Shown: positions 19,788 to 27,864, counted from the first letter of the stretch. The stretch is DNA of 32,706 bases from an uncultured Chloroflexota bacterium (GCA_903930745.1 CAIYZX010000089.1:1-32706), one strand, 5' to 3'. The notes: generated by a model not told the origin, from the letters alone. Made by a program: numbers and translations.

Positions 19788-19970
19788 CTAGATGGACTTG
19801 CCGACGTTGGACAGGATGCCGGAGATGGCGCCGCCCAGGAAGATCAGGGCGACGATCGCCACGATGGCGATCAGGGCGAGGATCAGGGCGTACTCGGCGA
19901 GGCCCTGGCCCTCGTCGTCGGACGAGAAGGAGGCGACGAGGCTGCTGAGGTACTGGGTCACGAGGCTCAT
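19788..19970 (-). CDS. flp: Flp pilin C
   Basis: MSLVTQYLSSLVASFSSDDEGQGLAEYALILALIAIVAIVALIFLGGAISGILSNVGKSI. Confidence 0.92.
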   Translation of the reverse strand: MSLVTQYLSSLVASFSSDDEGQGLAEYALILALIAIVAIVALIFLGGAISGILSNVGKSI

Positions 19971-20056
19971 GAACGAAACTCCCCGGTGGTGATGATGGCC
20001 CCCGGCGATGCCGCCGGTGGAGCAATAGCCTCCGGCCTTCGACTGCGGATCGCAAT

Positions 20057-20070
20057 GGGACCATGGTCCT
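20057..20070 (-). promoter_or_regulatory. Weaker DosR-box-like palindrome upstream of pilin C
   Basis: GGGACCATGGTCCT; three mismatches to GGGACTWWAGTCCC; located 87-100 nt upstream of start. Confidence 0.3.
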
Positions 20071-20094
20071 GGTACCGATCCCCGGGAATCGAAA

Positions 20095-20118
20095 GAGCCG
20101 CCGGCTGCCCGGCGGCTC
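20095..20118 (-). terminator. Rho-independent terminator after pilin D
   Basis: GAGCCGCCGG-CTGC-CCGGCGGCTC perfect 10-bp stem; - strand continues CTTTCG. Confidence 0.7.
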
Positions 20119-20139
20119 CTCCTGCTCTGCTGACGGGCC

Positions 20140-20310
20140 TCAGATGGACTTGCCCACGTCGGACAGGATGCCGGAGACGGCGCCGCCCAGGAAGATCAGG
20201 GCGACGATCGCCACGATGGCGATCAGGGCGAGGATCAGGGCGTACTCGGCGAGGCCCTGGCCCTCGTCGTCGGACGAGATGGAGGCGAGCAGCGCGGTGA
20301 GCAGGGTCAT
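20140..20310 (-). CDS. flp: Flp pilin D (absent from the supplied ORF track: 56 aa)
   Basis: MTLLTALLASISSDDEGQGLAEYALILALIAIVAIVALIFLGGAVSGILSDVGKSI* read directly from the - strand; AGGAGGTTGTCTC upstream of ATG. Confidence 0.9.
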   Translation of the reverse strand: MTLLTALLASISSDDEGQGLAEYALILALIAIVAIVALIFLGGAVSGILSDVGKSI

Positions 20311-20390
20311 GAGACAACCTCCTGAAGATAAGTGCAGTTCCCCGTGGCGGATGACCCGGTCACCTTACAATGTGACTATCAGGAAGGCCA

Positions 20391-20408
20391 GTGGGAATTT
20401 CGTCCCAC
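20391..20408 (-). promoter_or_regulatory. DosR-box-like palindrome upstream of pilin D
   Basis: GTGGGA-ATTTCG-TCCCAC, flanked by ACAATGT (20368-20374) / ACATTGT (20406-20412) inverted repeat; candidate -10 TAAGGT at 20362-20367 (- strand). Confidence 0.5.
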
Positions 20409-20458
20409 ATTGTGTAGGACACACGCCCTTGGCCGTCATGTCCGCTGCCGCCGCGTGG

Positions 20459-21658
20459 TCACGCGCCGCTGCTGTCATCGTGGCCGGACAGTGCTACGAC
20501 CAGCCGGAGCTCAGCGCCGCCGGCGAGGACCTCCACCGACGCTCCGATGGACGCGGCCCGCTCCGCCACCTCGCGACGGGTTGAGACCGGCAGCATCACG
20601 ATGGCCGCAGCCTCGGCGGCGACGACTGCGGCGGCACGCGCCTCCGCCCGCTCCTGGACCATCTGGCGGAGCACATCCGGCATGTCCGCTGCGGGCGCCG
20701 AGACGTCGTCGCCCTCCGGCATCACGGCGCTGCGCTGGGCGACCAGGCGCGCCTCCAGCACATCGTTCCAGTCAAGGCGCAGGATCACCCGGTCCGGACC
20801 CAGCCCCAGGTATGCCGCCAGCGCCTCGTCCAGGATCCGGAACGTGGCGCTCTCAACGTCCACTGGGAGCCGCCGGTCCTGGCCGATGGACTCGAACTCC
20901 ACGGGCACGTGCGCGCGCCGGCCACGATCCCTCGTGGAGCGGCGCAGCGTGGGCACGAGCCCCAGGTCGTCGAGGACCATGGGTCGCACGTCGAAGATGA
21001 AGTTCTTCGTGGCGTCCAGCGTCTGCTGGACCATGGAGACGAGCAGCCGCGTCTCCGCCCTGGCGTGGGATGGGTCCCGCTCCAGGAGACGCTCCACGAT
21101 CTGGGCCTGGAGCACGATGTTCGTGAGCGACTGGGCCGGCCCGTCGTGCATGGAGCGGGCAATCTCGCGGCGTAGGTCCTCCTGGGCGGACAGGACAACC
21201 CGAGAGAGACCGGGTGGCAGGGTTTCAGGCTCGCCACCCGCGGAGGCGGCAGCAGCGGCGGGCGTGGTTCCTGCGGGGACGGCTGACGGCTCGGGTCTCG
21301 CTCCCGGCGGCGGGAGCGTCACGCCTGCCAGCCGCTCGATCACCGCCGCCAGCGCACCGCGGTGGCGCGTCACGGCCTTGTGCTTGCCCTCCAGCACCTC
21401 CACCTGCGCCTCCATCGTGGACACGCGGCGGGTGAGGTTCAGCAGCTGGCCGTACGCCTCGGTCTGCTCCTGGGGCGTCATCGGCCTGTCGGCGGCTGCA
21501 AGGCGCTCCGTTGCCTGGACGCGTTTCTGCTCGTGGCGTGCCGCCTCCGCCTTTGCCTGCCCGATGAGCAGCTCGATCTCGCCCAGCTCGCGGTCAAGCC
21601 GGGCGACATCGGCCGTCAGCTGGTCGGCCAGCTGCTCTGCGGTCAGTACGTCATCCAT
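20459..21658 (-). CDS. HisKA_3-type histidine kinase-like protein with degenerate ATP-binding region and N-terminal coiled coil
   Basis: H-box AQEDLRREIARSMHDGPAQSLTNIVLQAQIVERLLE, VRPMVLDDLGLVPTLRR; no recognisable N-box or DxGxG box. Confidence 0.82.
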   Translation of the reverse strand: MDDVLTAEQLADQLTADVARLDRELGEIELLIGQAKAEAARHEQKRVQATERLAAADRPMTPQEQTEAYGQLLNLTRRVSTMEAQVEVLEGKHKAVTRHRGALAAVIERLAGVTLPPPGARPEPSAVPAGTTPAAAAASAGGEPETLPPGLSRVVLSAQEDLRREIARSMHDGPAQSLTNIVLQAQIVERLLERDPSHARAETRLLVSMVQQTLDATKNFIFDVRPMVLDDLGLVPTLRRSTRDRGRRAHVPVEFESIGQDRRLPVDVESATFRILDEALAAYLGLGPDRVILRLDWNDVLEARLVAQRSAVMPEGDDVSAPAADMPDVLRQMVQERAEARAAAVVAAEAAAIVMLPVSTRREVAERAASIGASVEVLAGGAELRLVVALSGHDDSSGA

Positions 21659-21697
21659 GGAGGCGGGTGCTCAGGCGGCGGGCGTGGAGGAGGACGA

Positions 21698-22444
21698 TCA
21701 GTCCTCGGGCATCCGGATCCAGCCCTGGCGCATCGCATACACCACGGCCTGCGTCCGGTCGTTCACGGAGAGCTTCCGGAGGATGGAGCTCATGTGGTTC
21801 TTGACCGTCTGCTCCGAGATGGACAGCGCGTAGGCGACCTGCTTGTTGGTCATGCCCTGCGCGATGTTGTCCAGGATCTCCACCTCGCGCGGGGAGAGCG
21901 GCGCGAAGATGGGCGCGGCCTCCTGGCCGTAGATCGCCAGCTCGCGGAACTCCTTGAGGACCCGCGACGCGACGGCCGGCTTGCTGAAGACCTTGTCGTT
22001 GATCAGGTACTCGCCGGCGACCACCCGCCGGATGACCATCACGAGGTCCTCCGGGGCGATGTCCTTGAGCACGAACGCCGCCGCGCCGGCCTTGATGGCC
22101 TCGAACAGCGCGTCCTCGTCCTCCTCCGTGGAGAGCACGATGATCGCGGCGGACGGCAGCTCGCGCTTCACCCGCTGAGTTGTCTCGATGCCGCCAGGGG
22201 CCGGCAGCGTCAGGTCCATGAGGATGACGTCCGGGTTCGTGGCGAACGCGGCGTCCAGCGCGGTGCGGGAGTCGTCCGCCTCGGCGACGACCTCGAGATC
22301 CGGCTCCTGCGCCAGGATCGCCTTGATGCCCACGCGGAAGAAGGCGTGGTCATCCACGATCTGGATCTTCACGCGGTCGAAGGAGGCCATCCGGCGGTCG
22401 CCCCCACCGCCCCTCCGGCGGTCCGGACCCTGGTACTCGGTCAT
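21698..22444 (-). CDS. NarL/LuxR-family response regulator
   Basis: REC: VKIQIVDDHAFFRVGIKAILAQ...DVILMDLTLPAPGG...FVLKDI; HTH: LSPREVEILDNIAQGMTNKQVAYALSISEQTVKNHMSSILRKLSVNDRTQAVVYA; ATGA overlap with the kinase upstream. Confidence 0.95.
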   Translation of the reverse strand: MTEYQGPDRRRGGGGDRRMASFDRVKIQIVDDHAFFRVGIKAILAQEPDLEVVAEADDSRTALDAAFATNPDVILMDLTLPAPGGIETTQRVKRELPSAAIIVLSTEEDEDALFEAIKAGAAAFVLKDIAPEDLVMVIRRVVAGEYLINDKVFSKPAVASRVLKEFRELAIYGQEAAPIFAPLSPREVEILDNIAQGMTNKQVAYALSISEQTVKNHMSSILRKLSVNDRTQAVVYAMRQGWIRMPED

Positions 22445-23550
22445 TCGGTCTCCTTGCGCGTCAACGGGATCGCGAGCCGCACGACCGTACCCGCATCCGG
22501 CCGTGACATCACCTCGAGGGACGCGCCAACCAGCTCGGCACGCTCCCTCATGAACTGGAGACCGAAGTTGCGCCGGCCACGAGCCGCCACCGCCCCGGTG
22601 TCGAACCCGCGCCCGTCGTCCCGGACCTCCAGGATCCAAACAGTATCGGACAGACTCGTGGCCACCACGACATGCGCGGCGTCCGCGTGCTTGCGCACAT
22701 TCTGCAGCGCTTCCTGCACGATGCGCAGCACCACCGTCTGGGTAGCCTCGTTCAGGCCATCCGTGGGAGCCTCCAGCTCCGTGGCGATGTTCAGGCCGGA
22801 GAGGGCGGCCTGGGTGGCGATGGCGTCCACGATCGCCCCGTCCAGGCCCAGCTCATCAAGGACTGGCGGCCGCAGCTGGGTGAGGAAGCTGCGGACATCG
22901 CCCAGCTCTCGACGCAGCAGCTCTCGCAGGAAGCGGAGCTCCGTCCGGGCCATCCGTGGGTCCGACTCGAAGACCCGGTCGATGAAGTCCACCTGGAAGA
23001 TGGCGTTGGAGAGGGCCTGGGCAGGTCCGTCGTGGACCTCCTGGGCGAGCCGCGCGCGCTCCGCCTCCTGGGCCTCCACGATCCGCATCTGCAGCTCCGT
23101 GGCGATCGATGGCAGCGTGGGCTCCGCGATCAGCGACGAGTCACCGCGGCCAAGGAAGAGCCACGTGGCCTCGAGGTTCCGGATTGCCAGCTCCAGCCTG
23201 GCCAGCTCCGCCTCGTGGTTGCCAAGGTCCGAGCGACCCTGCTCCACCTCCAGCCGCAGGAACCGCTGGCGCAGGTCGTCTGCGCCAGCCTCCGCGGCGA
23301 GGGCCGGATCCATCTCATCCCCGTCGCGGGCGGGCCCGCCGCCCGCTCCGCCGCCCGCCGCCCGCTCCGCCTCCGTGTACTCGAAGTCATCGGAGAGGTC
23401 CTGCCAGCGGGACACGTCCTCGAGATGGGCGATGCGGTACCGGTCGCGCACGGCACGAAGCGAGTTGGCGGCATAGGCCAACGCCTCCGCGGCTTCGGCA
23501 TGGAGCTCGTCAAACCGCGAGGCGGCCAACTCGCTCCGTGTGGCATCCAT
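22441..23550 (-). CDS. Soluble NarX/DegS-type sensor histidine kinase
   Basis: Start at internal ATG 23550; RLAQEVHDGPAQALSNAIFQVDF, VQEALQNVRKHADAAHV, VRDDGRGFD, FGLQFMRERAELVGASLEV. Confidence 0.93.
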   Translation of the reverse strand: MDATRSELAASRFDELHAEAAEALAYAANSLRAVRDRYRIAHLEDVSRWQDLSDDFEYTEAERAAGGGAGGGPARDGDEMDPALAAEAGADDLRQRFLRLEVEQGRSDLGNHEAELARLELAIRNLEATWLFLGRGDSSLIAEPTLPSIATELQMRIVEAQEAERARLAQEVHDGPAQALSNAIFQVDFIDRVFESDPRMARTELRFLRELLRRELGDVRSFLTQLRPPVLDELGLDGAIVDAIATQAALSGLNIATELEAPTDGLNEATQTVVLRIVQEALQNVRKHADAAHVVVATSLSDTVWILEVRDDGRGFDTGAVAARGRRNFGLQFMRERAELVGASLEVMSRPDAGTVVRLAIPLTRKETE

Positions 23551-23557
23551 CGGCGCG

Positions 23558-23563
23558 AGTGTA
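23558..23563 (-). promoter_or_regulatory. -10 element of a predicted leaderless promoter for the kinase/regulator operon
   Basis: TACACT on - strand, 7 nt before ATG. Confidence 0.5.
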
Positions 23564-23626
23564 GCCGTGCTTCGGCGGAGGACGATAGGCGTTCCTGCGT
23601 GAGCGCCGCGTGGGATTGGCGGCCGT

Positions 23627-25309
23627 TCAGGGACAGACGATGCGAAACGCCCGGATGCTCTCGATGGCGGCGGCGTCCAGCGGGTCCTGCGGTACCGGGA
23701 TCGCCACCTCCTCGAAGCAGGCGGCTGCGGCGTCCTGGCCGCCCGTGCCGCCTGCCTCGTCAAGGACCGCGGGCCAGCGGCCGTGCTCCTCCTTGACCAC
23801 GACGAGGAGCTGGGCGCCGAAGCGCGGGTCACGAGCGAGGTCCAGCACGTTCGCGGGGGACTCGTCCGGCAGGGCGAGCGTCCGGATCCGGGCGGCCTCC
23901 GCCATCCAGACGGGGAAGTCCGTGATCACCGGGGCGCTGTCGTCCAGCGGAGAGCCGGCGGCCGCGAGCTGGCGGGCCAGCACCTCGTACTGGCGGGCGG
24001 TGCCCACGGCATCGGCGGCGGCCGGCGGCAGGAGGACCGCGCTGAACGTGGCGCCGGCGCCAACCGCCAGGACGACGCCCAGCCAGGCGACCGGGCGCTC
24101 CCAGCGCATGCGCGCCGCCAGCCGGGCGAACCCGCCATCGAGCGCGCCCAGCGCCGCGATCACCACCAGCACGTGGGCCGGCGCGGCGGCGTGGAGGTAG
24201 GTGCCCCACGTGGTTGCCACGGGAAACGCGAGGCTGGTCACGGTGAACGTGGCCAGGCAGACGATGACCAGCGGCCGCAGAGCACGGTCGCGCGCCTGCC
24301 ACGGCAGGGCCGCCACGCCCAGCACAGACAGTGGGATGCCCAGGAGCAGGAGGACGCTCCAGAGGTTGTGGTCCAGGCCCTCCAGGCGCATCTCGAGGAG
24401 GCGGGCGGGTCCCACGGCGAGATAGCGGGCGAGGGTGGGCGGGTCGTTCCAGGCGAAGATGTCGAAGCCGGTGACGGAGAGCGCGTTCGCCGCGGCCTGG
24501 CCCGGGAGCGGGGTGCCGAAGACGGCCCAGTCGCGGGCGGCCCACGGCGCGAAGACCACGATGGCGGCGGCCGCCGCGACGGCCACGAGGCGGAACCGCT
24601 GGACAAGGGGCGTCCCGCGGCGGAACCACGCGAGGGCGGCCCACGTGAGCGCCAGCCACGCCGCCTCGTTGCGCGTGAGGGCGGTGGCACCCAGGAGGAC
24701 GCCCAGCGCCCAGAGGCGCGGGTCGCGGACGCTCGCGCCGCGGGGGTCGCGCAGGAGTCGCGTCATGAGCAGGCACGCGGCCAGCGCGAGCATCCCGAAG
24801 AGGAGCGTGGAGTCCGGCTGGGCGGCGTGGAGGACGAGCGGCAGGTAGACGGCGACGGTGAGGCCGGTGCCAATGGCCAGCGTCCTGGCGCGGCCCGTGG
24901 GGAGGGCGCGGGCCTCCGCGACGTCCGCGGCGAGGCGCCAGGCGAGGACCGCCAGCAGCCCGCCAGCCAGGACGCCCACCACCTGCGCGGCCCGGAGCGC
25001 CTGCTCCAGCGTGATGGGGGCATGGGCGCCGGACAGCGCCAGCGGGATGGCGAAGAGGAGCGAGGGGAGCGGCAGCCAGACCTCGAAGGCGGGGCGCGGG
25101 AAGACCAGCGGCGGCGTCTGGAAGCTCCAGAGCGAATCGCTGACGAGGCCGCGGCCCTCGACCAGGTTGCGGGCGACGCCCACGTAGTACGCCGTGTCCT
25201 CCGGGCGCGGGAACGTGGTGGCCGCGGCGGCGATGGAGCGAACGACCACGGCCAGGACGAAGATGCCCAGCGCGGTGAGCCAGGCCTCGCGGCGGGTCAT
25301 CGGGGTCAT
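23627..25309 (-). CDS. Polytopic membrane glycosyltransferase (GT39/PMT-like)
   Basis: MTPMTRREAWLTALGIFVLAVVVRSIAAAATTFPRPEDTAYYVGVARNLVEGRGLV...; ATGA overlap with next gene; the longer 904-aa ORF start is not supported. Confidence 0.75.
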   Translation of the reverse strand: MTPMTRREAWLTALGIFVLAVVVRSIAAAATTFPRPEDTAYYVGVARNLVEGRGLVSDSLWSFQTPPLVFPRPAFEVWLPLPSLLFAIPLALSGAHAPITLEQALRAAQVVGVLAGGLLAVLAWRLAADVAEARALPTGRARTLAIGTGLTVAVYLPLVLHAAQPDSTLLFGMLALAACLLMTRLLRDPRGASVRDPRLWALGVLLGATALTRNEAAWLALTWAALAWFRRGTPLVQRFRLVAVAAAAAIVVFAPWAARDWAVFGTPLPGQAAANALSVTGFDIFAWNDPPTLARYLAVGPARLLEMRLEGLDHNLWSVLLLLGIPLSVLGVAALPWQARDRALRPLVIVCLATFTVTSLAFPVATTWGTYLHAAAPAHVLVVIAALGALDGGFARLAARMRWERPVAWLGVVLAVGAGATFSAVLLPPAAADAVGTARQYEVLARQLAAAGSPLDDSAPVITDFPVWMAEAARIRTLALPDESPANVLDLARDPRFGAQLLVVVKEEHGRWPAVLDEAGGTGGQDAAAACFEEVAIPVPQDPLDAAAIESIRAFRIVCP

Positions 25310-26949
25310 TCGGCTGCGCCTGGGCTCACGGCCGTACCGCCGTCGCACCGGGGATCGCCCGCCATGGTGCAGATGGGATACACCCCCACGTCCTCGCGCT
25401 CCAGGACGGCCGGGCCAACCCAGGCCGGCCGCCGGCCATCCAGCAGGATCTCGGCTGCGGCGGGGACGGAGTCCGAGCGCTCCAGGATCAGCCAGCGGAT
25501 CTCGTACGCCTGCGCCACCTCGCGCACGGTGTCCAGGGGGTCGTTCACCAGCACCACGCCGCCGTGCCCGCTCCAGTAGCGGTACCCCGAGGCGTCGATG
25601 GACATCACGCGGTCCTCGGGTCCCGCGACCGCGTTGAGCGCCGCCGCCGCATCCTGCATCCGCGCGCGCTTCGTCTCCCAGCCCGCGTGTGTGGCGAAGG
25701 AGCCGGCGACGGCGGCGATCACGGTGAACGCCACCGTGCCCGTGACGAAGACCCGCGAGGCCTGGGCGGCGTTCCACGTGGACCGGCGGGCCGCGATGGC
25801 GCCCACCGTGGCCAGCACGCCCTCGAGCGCCAGCACGAAGCCATGCGGCAGCAGCGCCACCGCGGAGTGGATGAACGTGCCGCCCGGAACGTGGACCGCG
25901 GAGACCAGCGTGGAGAAGGCGAAGAGGACCGTGGCGTAGCCCAGGTAGGGGCCGAAGGTGGCGTCGCTCCGCCGCTTCCAGGCACCAGCGAGCATGAACG
26001 GGGCCAGGGCGAAGGCGCAGCCCAGGATCGTGAAGATGAGGAGCGCGTTGCCCAGGCCGCCGATGCGGGTCATCAGCAGCGGGCCGATGCCCATCCCCAG
26101 CAGGTGGTCCAGCGAGGCCGGCGTGGTGATGCTGTTCCACTCGCCGATGTCGCGGATGAACAGGACCTTGCCGGACGCGGACGAGGGGGAGATGGAGCCG
26201 AAGACGGCGACCTGGCGGGCCAGCCACGGGACCACGGGGGCGGCGAAGAGGACGACGGCGCCGATGGCGGCCAGGAGCGGCACGCGCGCTGGGCGCCTGG
26301 GCTCCCCGGCCCAGCTCCGCCAGGATCGGAAGCGGTCCCACAGGAACGCGAGGCCCAGGACGCCCAGGACGAGCACGCCGTCATTGCGGCTCAGCGTGGC
26401 GAGGCCGGCCAGCAGGCCCGCGAGCGCGAAGTCCCTGCGGCTGCCGCGGAGTCCGCGTCCGCCCAGGAAGAGCGCCCCGGCCACCAGCGGCTGGTAGAAG
26501 GAGAAGTTGTCCGGCTGCGCCATGAAGGCGAAGGTGAGCGCCGGGAAGGCGGTCATGAGGCCCGCGCCCACGGCCACGAGCGGGCGGGCGCCGGCGTCGC
26601 GGGCGATGGCCCAGGCCAGCGGGGCCGCCAGGGCGCCGAAGAGCGCGAAGGGGAGCGCGGACGCCATGGCGGTGGGGCCCAGCACCCAGATGAACGGGAC
26701 CTGGGCCAGCGACGCGAGCGGCATCCAGTGCGCGTTGGACGGGATGGGCAGCACCGGGTTCGCCGGGATGCGGCCGCCCACCTCCGCGAAGATCCAGAGG
26801 AAGTCCACGGAGAAGCCGTGGCCGTCCGCGATCCGCCGGGCGACGTCCACGTAGTAGAACGAATCCGGGTACGCGGGATCAGGGAAGCCTGCGGCGACGG
26901 CGATGCGTGCCACGAGCGCCAGCAGGTACAGGGCGAGCGGCGTCCTCAC
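25306..26949 (-). CDS. Polytopic membrane glycosyltransferase (GT39/PMT-like), paralogue of the neighbour
   Basis: VRTPLALYLLALVARIAVAAGFPDPAYPDSFYYVDVARRIADGHGFSVDFLWIF...; GTG start chosen because TAGGCT lies 8 nt upstream; an ATG at 26967 is the alternative. Confidence 0.75.
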   Translation of the reverse strand: MRTPLALYLLALVARIAVAAGFPDPAYPDSFYYVDVARRIADGHGFSVDFLWIFAEVGGRIPANPVLPIPSNAHWMPLASLAQVPFIWVLGPTAMASALPFALFGALAAPLAWAIARDAGARPLVAVGAGLMTAFPALTFAFMAQPDNFSFYQPLVAGALFLGGRGLRGSRRDFALAGLLAGLATLSRNDGVLVLGVLGLAFLWDRFRSWRSWAGEPRRPARVPLLAAIGAVVLFAAPVVPWLARQVAVFGSISPSSASGKVLFIRDIGEWNSITTPASLDHLLGMGIGPLLMTRIGGLGNALLIFTILGCAFALAPFMLAGAWKRRSDATFGPYLGYATVLFAFSTLVSAVHVPGGTFIHSAVALLPHGFVLALEGVLATVGAIAARRSTWNAAQASRVFVTGTVAFTVIAAVAGSFATHAGWETKRARMQDAAAALNAVAGPEDRVMSIDASGYRYWSGHGGVVLVNDPLDTVREVAQAYEIRWLILERSDSVPAAAEILLDGRRPAWVGPAVLEREDVGVYPICTMAGDPRCDGGTAVSPGAAE

Positions 26950-26997
26950 GGGAGCGGAGCCTAGCATCCGGGGAGGCCCGGCCGGTATGGTGCGCGC

Positions 26998-27864
26998 GTG
27001 ACCCGCGCCAACTCGCCCCGCTCCCGGCTGCTGCTGCCGCTCCGGCACGGCCTCATCCTCGCCGGGCTGCTGGTGCTGGGGTACCTGTTCACGGTCATCG
27101 CGCCGGTTGCGGGCACCTTCGGCTTCGACGCCTTCGCCTACTGGTCCGTGGACCGCGCAGATCCGTATCGGACCGCGGTGGGCGGCCTGGGCGCCTTCAC
27201 CTACACGCCGGTGGCGGCCCGCGTCGCGAGCGTCTTCGGCCTCCTCTCGTGGCCCGCGTTCCTGTGGCTCTGGACGGCCATCGCGCTGGGCACCGTGCTC
27301 TGGCTGGGCGGCCGCCGCTTCGCCTGGATCCTGGCCTTCCCGCCCGTGGCGCTGGAGCTGTACCACGGCAACGTCCATCTCCTGCTCGCCGCGATGTGCG
27401 TCCTTGGGCTCACGCACCCCTGGGCCTGGGCCTTCGGCGCGTTCACCAAGGGCACGCCCGGGCTGGGGCTTGTCTGGTTCCTGGTCCGGCGCGAGTGGCG
27501 GAACCTGGCGGTGGCGCTGGGGGTGATCGGGGTCATCGGCCTCGCCTCGCTGGCCGTGGATGCGGACCTGTGGCGGCGCTGGCTGGACCTGGCCTTCGCG
27601 GCGAACGCGGGCGACCAGGTGGAGCAGGCGCAGGTGGCGATCCCGCTCCTGGTGCGACTTCCCATCGCGGTGGCCCTCGTGGCCTGGGGCGGCCTGACGG
27701 ACCGGCGCTGGACGGTGCCCGTGGCGGTCACCCTGGGCCTGCCCGTCCTGTGGCCGTCCGGCTTCGCGATCCTCGCCGCGTGCCTGCCGCTCTCCCGTTC
27801 CGCCGGGCGTCCCTGGTTCCGGCTGGGGACCCACGTGGCAACCACCGCCGCCGACCCGGCGTGA
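26998..27864 (+). CDS. GT87-like (DUF2029) polyprenyl-dependent membrane glycosyltransferase
   Basis: GFDAFAYWSVDRADPYRTAVGGLGAFTYTPVAARVASVFGLLSW...; multi-TM; TATGGT 6 nt before the GTG start. Confidence 0.7.
   Translation: MTRANSPRSRLLLPLRHGLILAGLLVLGYLFTVIAPVAGTFGFDAFAYWSVDRADPYRTAVGGLGAFTYTPVAARVASVFGLLSWPAFLWLWTAIALGTVLWLGGRRFAWILAFPPVALELYHGNVHLLLAAMCVLGLTHPWAWAFGAFTKGTPGLGLVWFLVRREWRNLAVALGVIGVIGLASLAVDADLWRRWLDLAFAANAGDQVEQAQVAIPLLVRLPIAVALVAWGGLTDRRWTVPVAVTLGLPVLWPSGFAILAACLPLSRSAGRPWFRLGTHVATTAADPA

Noticed and set aside
19438-20280. Repeated blocks considered as a CRISPR-like or mobile repeat array
   Set aside because: The repeats are the coding sequences of Flp pilins; no short-repeat/spacer periodicity and no cas genes or transposase nearby.
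19967-20317. 116-aa - strand ORF over pilin D
   Set aside because: Out-of-frame translation; the pilin frame at 20140-20310 has the conserved Flp sequence and RBS.
20459-21658. Calling the degenerate kinase a pseudogene
   Set aside because: The frame is intact over 399 aa with coherent coiled-coil and conserved H-box; loss of ATP-binding motifs looks domain-specific rather than decay.
23783-26964. Long + strand ORFs (598 and 466 aa) opposite the membrane glycosyltransferases
   Set aside because: Arg/Gly/Glu-rich mirror translations of hydrophobic TM codons; the - strand reading has coherent TM proteins with ATGA overlap.
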